A stretch of DNA of 17,217 nucleotides from Amoebophilaceae bacterium (GCA_025455725.1 JALOLY010000018.1:1-17217); one strand, 5' to 3'; positions 1 through 7,674 are shown, counted from the first letter of the stretch. Notes: generated by a model from the sequence alone, not told the origin. Translations and numbers: made by a program.

Positions 1-1
1 G

Positions 2-1207
2 CATAATCTGTTTTGCTATAACCTCCTGCTACGACCTAACCCAGAAGTGCTACCTGATTTTATACCTGAATTCACCATTATCAATGTACCTGAGTTTCAG
101 GCAGAACCCACTATCGACGGAACTCATCATTCTAATTTTACGATTATTAACTTCAGCAAGCGGGTGATTTTGATTGGTGGTACAGGCTATTCAGGTGAGA
201 TGAAAAAAGGAATATTCACTGTACTGAATTATTTACTTCCCCAACATCACCAGGTTTTTCCTATGCACTGCGCAGCTAACATAGGACCGCAAGGCGATAC
301 AGCCATTTTTTTTGGCCTATCTGGTACTGGAAAAACGACTCTCTCTGCCGATCCTAAGCGGCAGCTGATTGGTGATGATGAGCACGGGTGGTACGACCAA
401 GGAATTTTTAATTTCGAGGGAGGCTGTTATGCTAAGACCATCGATCTGTCGCCAGAAAAAGAACCACAAATATTCCAAGCAATTAAGTTTGGAACTATTC
501 TAGAAAACATGCGTTTTGTGGCAAGCACACGTAAAGTAGACTATGCCAATGCTACTGTCACAGAGAACACACGGAGTGCCTATCCCATCGAGTATATCCA
601 AAATGCTATTAACCCTTCAGTGGGAGGGATTCCACAGCATATTTTTTTTCTGACATGCGATGCTCAGGGAATTTTTCCACCCATTGCTAAGCTAAGCAGA
701 GGCCAAGCAATGTATCATTTTATAACAGGTTACACAGCCAAAGTCGCAGGTGCTGAAGTCGGGATTGAAGCCCCCCAAGCCGTTTTTTCTGCTTGCTTTG
801 GCACTGCTTTCTTGCCTCTACACCCTACACAATATGCAGCCATGTTAGGCCAGAAAATGGAAGCCCATGCTGTGTCAGTATGGCTCGTCAACACGGGCTG
901 GATAGGGGGGCCTTATGGTGTGGGGGAACGCATTCAATTAGTCCACACCCGTGCCCTGATTAATGCGGCACTGTCCGGTGCTTTAAATCATGTCGCTTAC
1001 ACAGAACATCCTATCTTTGGGATAGCCATGCCCACAACATGCCCAGGAGTACCCACAGCTCTGCTCAATCCTAGCAGCAGTTGGCAAGACGCAGATGCCC
1101 ACACAGCTCAAACCTTTGCGCTAGCACAAGCCTTTGCTCATAATTTCGAGCAATATGAAGATTTCGCTGATCATGAAATCCGTTCTGGGGGGCCTAAGCT
1201 CAAGTGA
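2..1207 (+). CDS. pckA: Phosphoenolpyruvate carboxykinase (ATP), 5' end cut by window edge
   Basis: Catalyses oxaloacetate + ATP to PEP + CO2 + ADP in the cytosol, the entry step of gluconeogenesis (it can run in reverse as an anaplerotic, ATP-yielding step). The frame is open to the left edge and already reads as PEPCK there (FCYNLLLRP, then EFTIINVP), so the GTG at 47 is internal and not the start. 401 codons are present; ATP-type enzymes are usually about 530-540 residues, so roughly 135 N-terminal residues lie outside. Visible motifs: GEMKKGIFTVLNYLLP, the kinase-1 P-loop GLSGTGKTT (nt 314-340), kinase-2 LIGDDEHGW, the acidic EGGCYAKTIDLS, the ENTRSAYPIEYI stretch, and NTGWIGGPYGVGERI near the C-terminus. 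All are intact, so it looks functional. trmB follows after 48 nt on the same strand. Family assignment is very sure; only the 5' end is missing. Confidence 0.96.
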   Translation, partial: HNLFCYNLLLRPNPEVLPDFIPEFTIINVPEFQAEPTIDGTHHSNFTIINFSKRVILIGGTGYSGEMKKGIFTVLNYLLPQHHQVFPMHCAANIGPQGDTAIFFGLSGTGKTTLSADPKRQLIGDDEHGWYDQGIFNFEGGCYAKTIDLSPEKEPQIFQAIKFGTILENMRFVASTRKVDYANATVTENTRSAYPIEYIQNAINPSVGGIPQHIFFLTCDAQGIFPPIAKLSRGQAMYHFITGYTAKVAGAEVGIEAPQAVFSACFGTAFLPLHPTQYAAMLGQKMEAHAVSVWLVNTGWIGGPYGVGERIQLVHTRALINAALSGALNHVAYTEHPIFGIAMPTTCPGVPTALLNPSSSWQDADAHTAQTFALAQAFAHNFEQYEDFADHEIRSGGPKLK

Positions 1208-1255
1208 TTTTGGTGTATGATAACTCATGTATGACCAATTAGGTGCTCATTGTAG

Positions 1256-1927
1256 ATGCGCAAGAAACTTCAACGTTTTGCTGACAATGCGAAACGCCGT
1301 AACGTCATTGAACTGAGCAAAGCAAGTCATACACACCTTCAAGGGAGATGGCGGGCGGATTACTTTAACAACAAGAATGATCTTGTTGTAGAACTGGGTT
1401 GTGGAAAGGGGGCGTATACCTTGGGTCTAGCACAGCAGTTCCCGTACAAAAACTTTGTGGGCGTAGATATTAAAGGTGCTAGGTTGTGGGTGGGCAGTAG
1501 TTATGCTCTGGCCCACGGGTTATGTCAAGTAGCTTTTTTGCGTACAAAAATTGAGCAATTAGACCAATGTTTTGCCCCTGGAGAAATAAGCGAGCTGCAC
1601 ATTCCGTTTCCAGACCCACGTCCTCGCGACCGGGACGAGAAGCATCGGCTTACGAGTCCCAGATTTCTAGCGCTTTATCGCCAGCTGATACAGCCTGGGG
1701 GTTACGTACATCTCAAAACAGATGATACAGGACTCTTCGCTTATACACTGGAAGTGCTCCGTGTACAGCCCATAAGTAGTTTGGTGTATACTGAGGACCT
1801 GTACCAATCTGAATGGCTTGCAGCACACTACGGCATCCAGACCGACTATGAGCGGAAATTTTTGGCTCAGGGTGCTGCTATCAAGTACTTACGTTTTTCA
1901 TTCGACACAGTGGAGCCAACAGGGTAA
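1256..1927 (+). CDS. trmB: tRNA (guanine-N7-)-methyltransferase TrmB
   Basis: SAM-dependent enzyme that makes m7G at position 46 in the variable loop of tRNAs. 223 residues, the normal family length. Rossmann SAM-binding motif VELGCGKG at residues 45-52, followed by acidic D71 (VGVDIKG). The family signature FPDPRPRDRDEKHRLTSPRF at 118-137 resembles the Bacteroidota form of FPDPWPKKRHxKRR. KTDD at 154-157 and the C-terminal TDYERKF (196-202) match the family's substrate-binding TxYE element. An in-frame TAG directly precedes the ATG at 1256, so no longer start is possible. No Shine-Dalgarno sequence is visible. It lies 48 nt after pckA and could be read through from it; the functions are unrelated. 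Confidence 0.95.
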   Translation: MRKKLQRFADNAKRRNVIELSKASHTHLQGRWRADYFNNKNDLVVELGCGKGAYTLGLAQQFPYKNFVGVDIKGARLWVGSSYALAHGLCQVAFLRTKIEQLDQCFAPGEISELHIPFPDPRPRDRDEKHRLTSPRFLALYRQLIQPGGYVHLKTDDTGLFAYTLEVLRVQPISSLVYTEDLYQSEWLAAHYGIQTDYERKFLAQGAAIKYLRFSFDTVEPTG

Positions 1928-2019
1928 TTATAAAAGGTATGTAGGCGCCACATTACATATGCCTTACAAGTAGCATCTTCATTTGTATGCAGTGTGATAT
2001 ATGCGATACTCTTACGCTC

Positions 2020-2044
2020 CTGCCTTCCACCAGCTGTTAGGCAG
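2020..2044. other. Inverted repeat between convergent trmB and agmatinase-like gene
   Basis: CTGCCT (2020-2025) and AGGCAG (2039-2044) form a 6-bp stem around a 13-nt loop in the 167-nt spacer between two convergent genes. There is no T-run after it on either strand, so a role as terminator is only suggested by position. Nothing else in 1928-2094 is recognisable. Confidence 0.25.
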
Positions 2045-2094
2045 CAAGTGTCTTTGTGTTAGCGTTTGGTCCGCTGCTATTAACAACTGACTAA

Positions 2095-3132
2095 CTAGCA
2101 CAGCCTAGGTATCTTGCCTTGACTGGTTCCCATAATCATAACGAGCATATAAAGTACACGGCTGCCCACTTGTGCATCCCAATCTGTATTCTCTCCAGGG
2201 GCTACTTCACACAAGTCGAAACCGATGATCTTTTTGCCTGCTTTTATAATACGCTCGAACAAGTGGCAAGACTCATCAAATTCAAGTCCCCCAGGTACAG
2301 GCATACCCGTGCTAGGACAGAGCCTAACATCCAGACCATCGATATCAAAACTGATGTAGATTTTTTCGGGTAAAGTATCGATGATAGTCGTACACATTTG
2401 ATCCCAGGTAGCGCCTTGGAAGCGCTGTCTCTTGAAGTCACTATCGAAAAAAGGGAAAATACGGCCTTCTTCAGCAGCAATCATTTGAAGCTCTTGCAAA
2501 GCACAATGGCGTAGGCCTACTTGTACTAATCTGGTAACGTGTGGTAGTTGCAAGACATTATGCATAATCGAGGCATGAGAGTACTTAAAGCCCCGATAAG
2601 CTTGGCGGAGACCAGGATGCGCGTCGATCTGTAAGACACCAAAATTATTGTGAAACCCAGCGAGTGCTTCAATCAATCCTAACGGCACACTATGATCACC
2701 TCCTAATACGCCTACCAATTTGTCCTCCTTGAGATAGGCAGTGGCTTTAGATCTTACATCTTCTTTGAGTTGATGAGAGTAGTAGTTTATTTTTTCTATG
2801 GTGCTTTTTTTTAGGCTATATCTTTCAAATCCTGATTCCATGATATACGTATACCCTACTGTATGATGCCTCAGGGTGTCGCTCAGTGCCTTCCAGTCAT
2901 GTTGTGGAATGGGGAGCATAGCGACGCCAAGCTCACGTACGGCTGAGGCTTCGTGCCAAATCATGTCTTTTAACTCATAGGATGCCTTAAGTATACTCTC
3001 GGGTCCCAAAGCAGTGCCTGAACGAGATGAGACAGTGGCCTCCCAGGGCACCGGAATGATGACGACAGATGCCTCTTCAATAGAACACGCTGTACCAAAA
3101 AGTTTTGTAGGTGTGTGGGTGGATAGTTTCAT
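2095..3132 (-). CDS. Agmatinase/arginase-family (ureohydrolase) protein with an altered metal site
   Basis: Ureohydrolase fold: members hydrolyse guanidino compounds (agmatine, arginine, formimidoylglutamate) using two Mn ions. The 345 residues resemble the longer agmatinase family proteins of Bacteroidota: VPWEATVS near residue 28, GTALGPE at 39-45, GGDHS at 144-148 (ligand H147), IDAHPGLR at 169-176, YSHAS at 184-188, SFDIDGLD at 261-268 (ligands D263, D265), CPSTGMPVPGG at 272-282, and E309 in DLCEVAPG. Two departures stand out. The normally invariant DAHxD is DAHPG, so the second Asp (an Mn ligand, D128 in human arginase I) is G174. The usual LDP after the second metal motif is LDV. The rest is well conserved and the frame is intact, so the protein is probably made, but activity is doubtful. 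Substrate cannot be set from sequence. It is convergent with trmB; upstream lies a long gene-poor spacer. Confidence 0.88.
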   Translation of the reverse strand: MKLSTHTPTKLFGTACSIEEASVVIIPVPWEATVSSRSGTALGPESILKASYELKDMIWHEASAVRELGVAMLPIPQHDWKALSDTLRHHTVGYTYIMESGFERYSLKKSTIEKINYYSHQLKEDVRSKATAYLKEDKLVGVLGGDHSVPLGLIEALAGFHNNFGVLQIDAHPGLRQAYRGFKYSHASIMHNVLQLPHVTRLVQVGLRHCALQELQMIAAEEGRIFPFFDSDFKRQRFQGATWDQMCTTIIDTLPEKIYISFDIDGLDVRLCPSTGMPVPGGLEFDESCHLFERIIKAGKKIIGFDLCEVAPGENTDWDAQVGSRVLYMLVMIMGTSQGKIPRLC

Positions 3133-3154
3133 AAATCATTGATCCTTCTTCGTG

Positions 3155-3183
3155 AAAAGTTACGGCATCTTAAAGACTGACAA
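3155..3183 (-). promoter_or_regulatory. Possible Bacteroidota-type promoter of the agmatinase-like gene
   Basis: Read on the minus strand, TTG (3183-3181), an 18-nt spacer and TAACTTTT (3162-3155) resemble the Bacteroidota TTTG / TAnnTTTG promoter, with the last G of the -7 element replaced by T. It sits about 22 nt upstream of the ATG at 3132. The match is imperfect and could be chance. Confidence 0.28.
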
Positions 3184-3197
3184 GTGACACAAGTTCG

Positions 3198-3229
3198 CAG
3201 GTCCTCTACCAAGGATGCTAGAAGACCTG
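3198..3229. other. Imperfect hairpin
   Basis: CAGGTC-c-TCTA (3198-3208) pairs with TAGA-a-GACCTG (3219-3229): 10 base pairs with one C/A mismatch and a 10-nt loop. It lies 66 nt upstream of the agmatinase-like start. No T-run follows. It may be an RNA structure, an operator, or a relic. Confidence 0.35.
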
Positions 3230-4136
3230 AACCATTCCTAACTAGGGTATGTGTATGGCTGACAAAGTTGTAGTCTTTTGCAATAGCTTCAGGGGATATA
3301 TTATAAGTTGCTCATAGCACGCCTGCGGGATGTTGATAACAGCTCTCATGCGGTAATGCTTTCACCCATGCTGCGCCAAGAATTTTTTCTCGTACTGGGT
3401 TGATCTTTACTAACATCATTGAGTTTATTGCCTGCCAAAAACTGTACCACTTGGTGGGATCCCCGCGTAGGGGTGATGATATCGGGAATCCCATCTAGGG
3501 TGTCGTGCTGCCTTCCTTAGTGCGCCAATATATTTGCATCAAACGCTCCGTGGTCTGGTTAGCGTTGGGGCAAAGCGTGCGGTGTTACTGCAAAGGGTTT
3601 CTGTCTACGGAATGTAATCCCTCGATAGTATGCGCTAACGCTGCCGAACAATCCTTCGGAAGGAGAATCTGAGCCCTCTCTTGAACGCCTGCAAGAGCTC
3701 CCCATCAAGAGAGTACACCAGTGATTGTTGCTCTATCAAAAAGAGGGGAGAACTGTCGTGCTCACAGTACACTAAAAAAATACGTGCAGTATCGGATACA
3801 CAGACTTTGAGACTTTCAAACATCTAAAAGACAAATTGGCTTTGTATTTGTATAGTGACGAGGCAGTATCTCTCCGTAATGCCCAAAGGAGATGATACGC
3901 GCACACCCACAGCAAGCAATCTCGTTAAATTGGCAGGTGATTGCTGATGATGGCTGCGTATTCTTTTTGCCCCCTTTAGAGCTTTTTGCACGGCCTACAC
4001 GTCACCAAGAATCCACAAGATACACCCTTTTCGATGCACTATTTTTTATGCTAACATTTTCTTAAAAAACAGATAAATAGTGTAAAAGTTTTCAAAAAGA
4101 TCTGGAGTACGTCTATCCGCTACCTTGCATACATAT

Positions 4137-4146
4137 CACACGTGTG
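4137..4146. other. 10-bp perfect palindrome CACACGTGTG
   Basis: A perfect dyad in the gene-poor spacer, about 390 nt upstream of topA. A dimeric regulator site is possible, but a single 10-bp palindrome can occur by chance in 17 kb. Confidence 0.2.
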
Positions 4147-4231
4147 TAAGTGGCGGCAAGCTAGTGTAGTCAATTTAGAACATTTTTCTGGTAGTTCGGT
4201 TGATCATATACCACATCATGTCACCTAGTAG

Positions 4232-4543
4232 AAATTGCTTGAGTTGGCTTGTATCTTTTTGTGTCAGTCTCTCTCTGCGGGAGTCTATTGCAAAGAGGCA
4301 TCATGGCAACAGACTCCTGACATTGATGTTTGCATGGACAGCTTTGTAGACAGCATTTCTAAAAACACCGGCACTCATCGACCGTATTCGTACGACAAAA
4401 AGAATTACATAGCAACAAGGTGTCACTCTGTGATGAGCGAGGCGTGCATGAAACTATTTATTCATTGTTGTGGGTTGCTGTGCAACCGTTTTGTAGTCAT
4501 AGAGAAAGCACAGATATTCGTGCAAAAGTTGATAAATGTCTAA
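4232..4543 (+). CDS. Doubtful small Cys-rich ORF overlapping the topA start
   Basis: The frame is open from just after a TAG at 4229 to a TAA at 4541-4543. The only full-length start is TTG at 4235 (102 residues); ATGs at 4334 and later give shorter products. The N-terminus is hydrophobic (LACIFLCQSLSAGVYC), which could pass as a short signal peptide without a positive n-region, and the chain holds nine cysteines. It overlaps topA by 8 nt in another frame, so its stop lies just inside topA, an arrangement that permits translational coupling. No family is recognised and there is no Shine-Dalgarno sequence. It may be a chance ORF or the tail of a decayed gene; I would not count on it being expressed. 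Confidence 0.2.
   Translation, partial: KLLELACIFLCQSLSAGVYCKEASWQQTPDIDVCMDSFVDSISKNTGTHRPYSYDKKNYIATRCHSVMSEACMKLFIHCCGLLCNRFVVIEKAQIFVQKLINV
4473..4487 (+). other. Hairpin GGTTGC-TGT-GCAACC upstream of topA
   Basis: A perfect 6-bp stem (4473-4478 / 4482-4487) with a 3-nt loop, followed by G and TTTTG, ends 48 nt before the topA ATG. The weak T-stretch gives it some terminator or attenuator character. The stem sequence recurs in two other spacers of the window. Confidence 0.35.
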
Positions 4544-6848
4544 ATATCTTGTTATCGTGGAGTCTCCTGCCAAAGCCAAGACTATTGCAGGGTATTTGGG
4601 GACGGACTACCAAGTGGCCTCTTGTTATGGACATATCAGAGACCTACCCAAAAAAGGGAAGGCCATTGATGTTGCACACGGTTTTCAGCCTACTTACGAA
4701 GTCAGTCAAGACAAGCAGCATATTGTTACAGCCCTCAAAGCCTCTGCAAAGCAGGCAGACTGTGTTTACCTAGCCAGTGATGACGACCGTGAGGGCGAGT
4801 CTATTTCTTGGCATCTCAAAGAGGCACTAGAGCTCAATGATGCCAAGATTAAAAGGATTGTTTTTCGAGAGATTACCAAGTACGCCATTCTCAATGCCTT
4901 AAAAAATCCTAGAGGGATTGACTTAGCATTAGTTAACTCGCAACAAGCCAGGCGGGTACTAGACCGATTGGTGGGTTATGACCTGTCACCTATTCTGTGG
5001 AAGAAAGTCAAGCGCGGTCTCTCTGCTGGTCGCGTACAGTCAGTAGCCGTACGTATGATCGTAGAGCAAGAGCGTGCTATTTGTGCCTTCAAATCTGTGG
5101 CAAGCTTTGTTATCACTGCCCTTTTTGATTTGGGCGATGGTAAGTACCTCCAAGCAGAGCTACCAGAACGTTTTAAGACAGAAGCAGCTGCCCATCAATT
5201 TTTGGAATTATGCAAAAGTGCTACCTTTTCTATCAGTAACTTGGAGCAAAAGGCAGCTAAGAAGTCACCAGCACCTCCTTTTACAACCTCTACTTTACAA
5301 CAAGAAGCCAGTAGAAAGCTCGGCTATTCGGTAACGCGCACCATGGTACTGGCTCAGCGCCTCTACGAAGCAGGTGAAATTTCTTACATGCGAACCGATT
5401 CGGTACACTTATCTCAAGAGGCTGTAGCAGGTGCACAACAGGAAATCCATACTACTTATGGTGCTGATTATTTTCAGTCCAGGACTTACAAAACGAAAAC
5501 AACCGCAGCGCAAGAGGCCCATGAAGCCATTCGCCCTACGGATTTCTCCAAGAGGGTGGCAGGTGAAGACAGTGGAGCGCAGCGGCTCTATGCATTGATT
5601 TGGAAGCGGGCAATCGCTTCGCAAATGGCTGATGCACTACTAGAAAAGACAGTAGCTACGGTGGCTATCTCCACAGCGCCACACAGACTAGTAGCCAAAG
5701 GAGAAGTAATCAAATTCGAGGGATTTCTAAAAGTCTATGCAGCTACACAAGACGAAGACGATTTGTCTGAGAGCCAGGGTATGCTTCCTCCCCTGACCAT
5801 AGGACAGAGACTAAAACTCGACTGTATGAAAGCTCGGGAGCGCTTTAGCAAGCCGCCTGCTCGGTACACAGAGGCTAGTTTGGTCAAGCAACTAGAAGAG
5901 CGAGGCATTGGCCGGCCTTCTACCTACGCACCCATTATCACTACCATCCAGAAAAGAGGCTACGTCGTCAAAGAAGACCGTGAAGGCCACGAGAGAAGCC
6001 ACACAGTACTCACATTACAACAAGCAACCATCCAACGCACTAAGCATGTAGAGATCGCAGGCACAGAAAAGCAGAAATTGTTCCCTACAGACATCGCCAT
6101 GGTTGTGAATGATTTTTTGGTGGCTCATTTTTCTGAAGTTACTGATTACGGCTTTACAGCCAAGATAGAAGAGGAGCTAGATATCATTGCTCAAGGCAGA
6201 AAAGAATGGAACGCCATGCTAGCTGAATTTTATGGAAACTTTCATCCTAAGGTAGAGCAAACAGCCCAGATAGACCGTTCCACCCTTGGTACCTCCCGGT
6301 TGCTCGGGCAAGTGCCTAATACGGGTCAGGCAGTCATTGTAAGGCTGGGGAAATATGGCCCTCTAGTACAAATAGGAGAAATAGAAGGAGAGACAGCGCC
6401 AAAGTTTGCCAGCCTACAAAAAAATCAGCGCATCGAAAGTATTACGCTAGAAGAAGCCTTGAAGCTTTTTGAACTACCCCGGGAAATCGGTTCCTTTGAA
6501 AATAGTCCAGTGGTGGTTAATACAGGTCGGTATGGCCCCTATGTCAAACACAACGAGAAATTTTACAGCCTGGGAAGAGAAGACGACCCACTCACCATAG
6601 ATGTAAAAAGGGCAACGGAAATCATACAAGCCAAACGTAAAGCAGACGCCGAGAGGGTTATTAAATGGTTTGACAATTATCCAGACATACAGATTCTAAA
6701 CGGCCGTTGGGGGCCCTACATCAAGGCAGGTCGCAAAAACGTAAAGATTCCTAAAGAAGTAGAGGATCCTAGCACACTCACCTTAGACGCTTGCTTAACA
6801 TTGGTAGAAAATGCTCCCGCAAAAAAACAACGCGGCAAGAAAGAGTGA
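4536..6848 (+). CDS. topA: DNA topoisomerase I (type IA)
   Basis: Relaxes negative supercoils by cutting one strand and forming a 5'-phosphotyrosyl link. 770 residues. The Toprim domain is at the N-terminus: VIVESPAKAKT (6-16, general acid/base E9) and the Mg-binding DDDREGE (82-88). The cleavage/strand-passage domains follow: RRVLDRLVGY (139-148), LSAGRVQS (162-169), FTTSTLQQEA (249-258), the active-site tyrosine Y284 in ISYMRTDS, AQEAHEAIRPT (325-335), and the ERGIGRPSTYAPII element. From about residue 580 the chain consists of Topo-C-type repeats (RLGKYGPLV, NTGRYGPYV, LNGRWGPYI) and a basic tail; no tetracysteine zinc fingers, unlike E. coli TopA. This tail type is common in Bacteroidota and some other phyla. 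The start is ATG 4536, giving the canonical MSKYLVIVES opening. The downstream pssA lies 86 nt away. Confidence 0.97.
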   Translation: MSKYLVIVESPAKAKTIAGYLGTDYQVASCYGHIRDLPKKGKAIDVAHGFQPTYEVSQDKQHIVTALKASAKQADCVYLASDDDREGESISWHLKEALELNDAKIKRIVFREITKYAILNALKNPRGIDLALVNSQQARRVLDRLVGYDLSPILWKKVKRGLSAGRVQSVAVRMIVEQERAICAFKSVASFVITALFDLGDGKYLQAELPERFKTEAAAHQFLELCKSATFSISNLEQKAAKKSPAPPFTTSTLQQEASRKLGYSVTRTMVLAQRLYEAGEISYMRTDSVHLSQEAVAGAQQEIHTTYGADYFQSRTYKTKTTAAQEAHEAIRPTDFSKRVAGEDSGAQRLYALIWKRAIASQMADALLEKTVATVAISTAPHRLVAKGEVIKFEGFLKVYAATQDEDDLSESQGMLPPLTIGQRLKLDCMKARERFSKPPARYTEASLVKQLEERGIGRPSTYAPIITTIQKRGYVVKEDREGHERSHTVLTLQQATIQRTKHVEIAGTEKQKLFPTDIAMVVNDFLVAHFSEVTDYGFTAKIEEELDIIAQGRKEWNAMLAEFYGNFHPKVEQTAQIDRSTLGTSRLLGQVPNTGQAVIVRLGKYGPLVQIGEIEGETAPKFASLQKNQRIESITLEEALKLFELPREIGSFENSPVVVNTGRYGPYVKHNEKFYSLGREDDPLTIDVKRATEIIQAKRKADAERVIKWFDNYPDIQILNGRWGPYIKAGRKNVKIPKEVEDPSTLTLDACLTLVENAPAKKQRGKKE

Positions 6849-6866
6849 CCCATTCCCCGGGTTTTT
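6848..6866 (+). terminator. Weak intrinsic-terminator candidate after topA
   Basis: ACCC (6848-6851) can pair with GGGT (6859-6862) over a 7-nt loop, directly followed by a T-run (6862-6866) and then CTGTTT. The stem is only 4 bp, so termination is uncertain. Confidence 0.25.
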
Positions 6867-6871
6867 CTGTT

Positions 6872-6895
6872 TAACATAATATATGTTATATAACA
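6872..6895. repeat. Two overlapping AT-rich inverted repeats in the topA-pssA spacer
   Basis: TAACATA-ATA-TATGTTA (6872-6888) is a perfect 7-bp dyad with a 3-nt loop. It overlaps TGTTATATAACA (6884-6895), a perfect 12-bp palindrome. Both share TGTTA half-sites. This could be an operator for a dimeric regulator ahead of pssA, or an alternative-pairing RNA structure. Confidence 0.45.
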
Positions 6896-6919
6896 CATGC
6901 TGGAATCAATCAACGTACT

Positions 6920-6929
6920 GCTACGTAGC
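6920..6929. other. 10-bp palindrome GCTACGTAGC just before pssA
   Basis: A perfect palindrome ending 5 nt before the pssA ATG at 6935. It overlaps a second one, GTAGCTAC (6925-6932). It could sequester the ribosome entry region or act as a protein site, or be chance. Confidence 0.3.
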
Positions 6930-6934
6930 TACAC

Positions 6935-7624
6935 ATGTTAAAATACTTGCCCAACTTTTTTACTCTATTGAACCTTGCTAGTGGCAGCCTGGGCGCTATA
7001 CTGGCCTTGAAGGGCAATTTGACAGGTGCAGCCTCGTGTATCTGGCTCGGAGCGTTTTTTGATTTTTTGGATGGTTGGCTGGCCCGAGTACTCGATGTCC
7101 GTTCGCCACTTGGTGGGCAACTAGACTCTCTGGCAGACCTTGTTACTTTTGGGTGCTTGCCTGCAAACATCATGTATGCACTACTCAGCGAACACACTAC
7201 TTCACCTTACCTGCCTTTCACAGCCATAATCGTTACGGGCTTCTCTGCACTCAGACTTGCTCGGTTCAACGTCGATAACCGACAGAAAGATGTATTCTTG
7301 GGTCTGCCCGTCCCTGCCAATGGGATATTCATCGGTACACTTCCTCTGATCATTGCAGCCAATCGATGTACTTGGCTGACAAACTTGCTTGTTCAGCCCT
7401 ACATCTTAGTTGTCTTGGTGATACTCACTTCCTGCTTGCTTGTAGCTAATATTAAACTTATGGCTTTTAAATTCGTCACTTATGCTTGGCACCCCAATCG
7501 ATTTAAATACGGCTTCTTACTGACTGCTTCCTTGCTCGTACTTCTTTTCCGTGCTGAAGGGTTGGCATTGAGCATTGTACTCTACGTCTTAGTCTCTATT
7601 GTATCTGTATCAAGACAAGAGTAG
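6935..7624 (+). CDS. pssA: CDP-diacylglycerol-serine O-phosphatidyltransferase
   Basis: Inner-membrane enzyme that transfers the phosphatidyl group of CDP-diacylglycerol to serine, giving phosphatidylserine, the precursor of phosphatidylethanolamine. 229 residues with several hydrophobic spans (for example about 10-45, 75-105, 125-150, 155-175, 190-225). The complete CDP-alcohol phosphotransferase motif D-G-x2-A-R-x8-G-x3-D-x3-D is present at residues 46-68 (D46, G47, A50, R51, G60, D64, D68). D43 also gives the frequent DxxDG form. The N-terminal LPNFFTLLNLASG and the later SALRLARFN and GLPVPANG are typical of the bacterial PssA branch and separate it from PgsA. ATG 6935 is the natural start. 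The gene follows topA by 86 nt, with palindromes in the spacer that may regulate it. Confidence 0.93.
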   Translation: MLKYLPNFFTLLNLASGSLGAILALKGNLTGAASCIWLGAFFDFLDGWLARVLDVRSPLGGQLDSLADLVTFGCLPANIMYALLSEHTTSPYLPFTAIIVTGFSALRLARFNVDNRQKDVFLGLPVPANGIFIGTLPLIIAANRCTWLTNLLVQPYILVVLVILTSCLLVANIKLMAFKFVTYAWHPNRFKYGFLLTASLLVLLFRAEGLALSIVLYVLVSIVSVSRQE

Positions 7625-7674
7625 TGATTTAGTTAAACAATGCGCTCCAATTATACTCCGTAACCTTAAGCTTC

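Larger units (their letters stand above)
3133..4535. other. 1.4-kb spacer without a recognisable gene; probable decayed sequence
   Basis: This is the only long gene-poor stretch in an otherwise dense window. Short open frames occur in different registers and none continues: minus strand 3823-3635 (62 codons, ATG start), minus strand 3516-3346 (56 residues, no start codon, containing GIPDIITPTRGSHQVVQF), plus strand 3892-4065 (57 codons), and the Cys-rich ORF at 4232-4543 listed separately. Several have protein-like composition, and neighbouring fragments sit in shifted frames, as expected of an old pseudogene, but I recognise no family. I looked for tRNA, tmRNA, RNase P and SRP RNA signatures and saw none. 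An imperfect hairpin (3198-3229), a 10-bp palindrome (4137-4146) and a hairpin near topA (4473-4487) are the clear structural features. Confidence 0.55.

Noticed and set aside
47..1207. GTG at 47 as the start of pckA
   Set aside because: The frame is open to the window edge and residues before the GTG (FCYNLLLRPNPE) already match PEPCK; the gene is cut by the window, not short.
2119..2373. Plus-strand ORF inside the agmatinase-like gene
   Set aside because: It is the antisense shadow of a gene with clear family motifs.
3501..3530. Minus-strand AAGGAAGGCAGC resembling the SRP RNA apical motif
   Set aside because: The flanking GTCAGG / GGAAGCAGCC arrangement and the paired helix of SRP RNA are missing.
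3892..4065. Plus-strand 57-codon ORF with AAAGGAG directly before its ATG
   Set aside because: The Shine-Dalgarno-like bases abut the ATG with no spacing, the phylum rarely uses them, and the peptide resembles nothing known; treated as part of the decayed spacer.
4420..4773. Plus-strand 117-codon ORF overlapping topA
   Set aside because: It lies mostly out of frame within the strongly conserved topA Toprim region and has no recognisable features.
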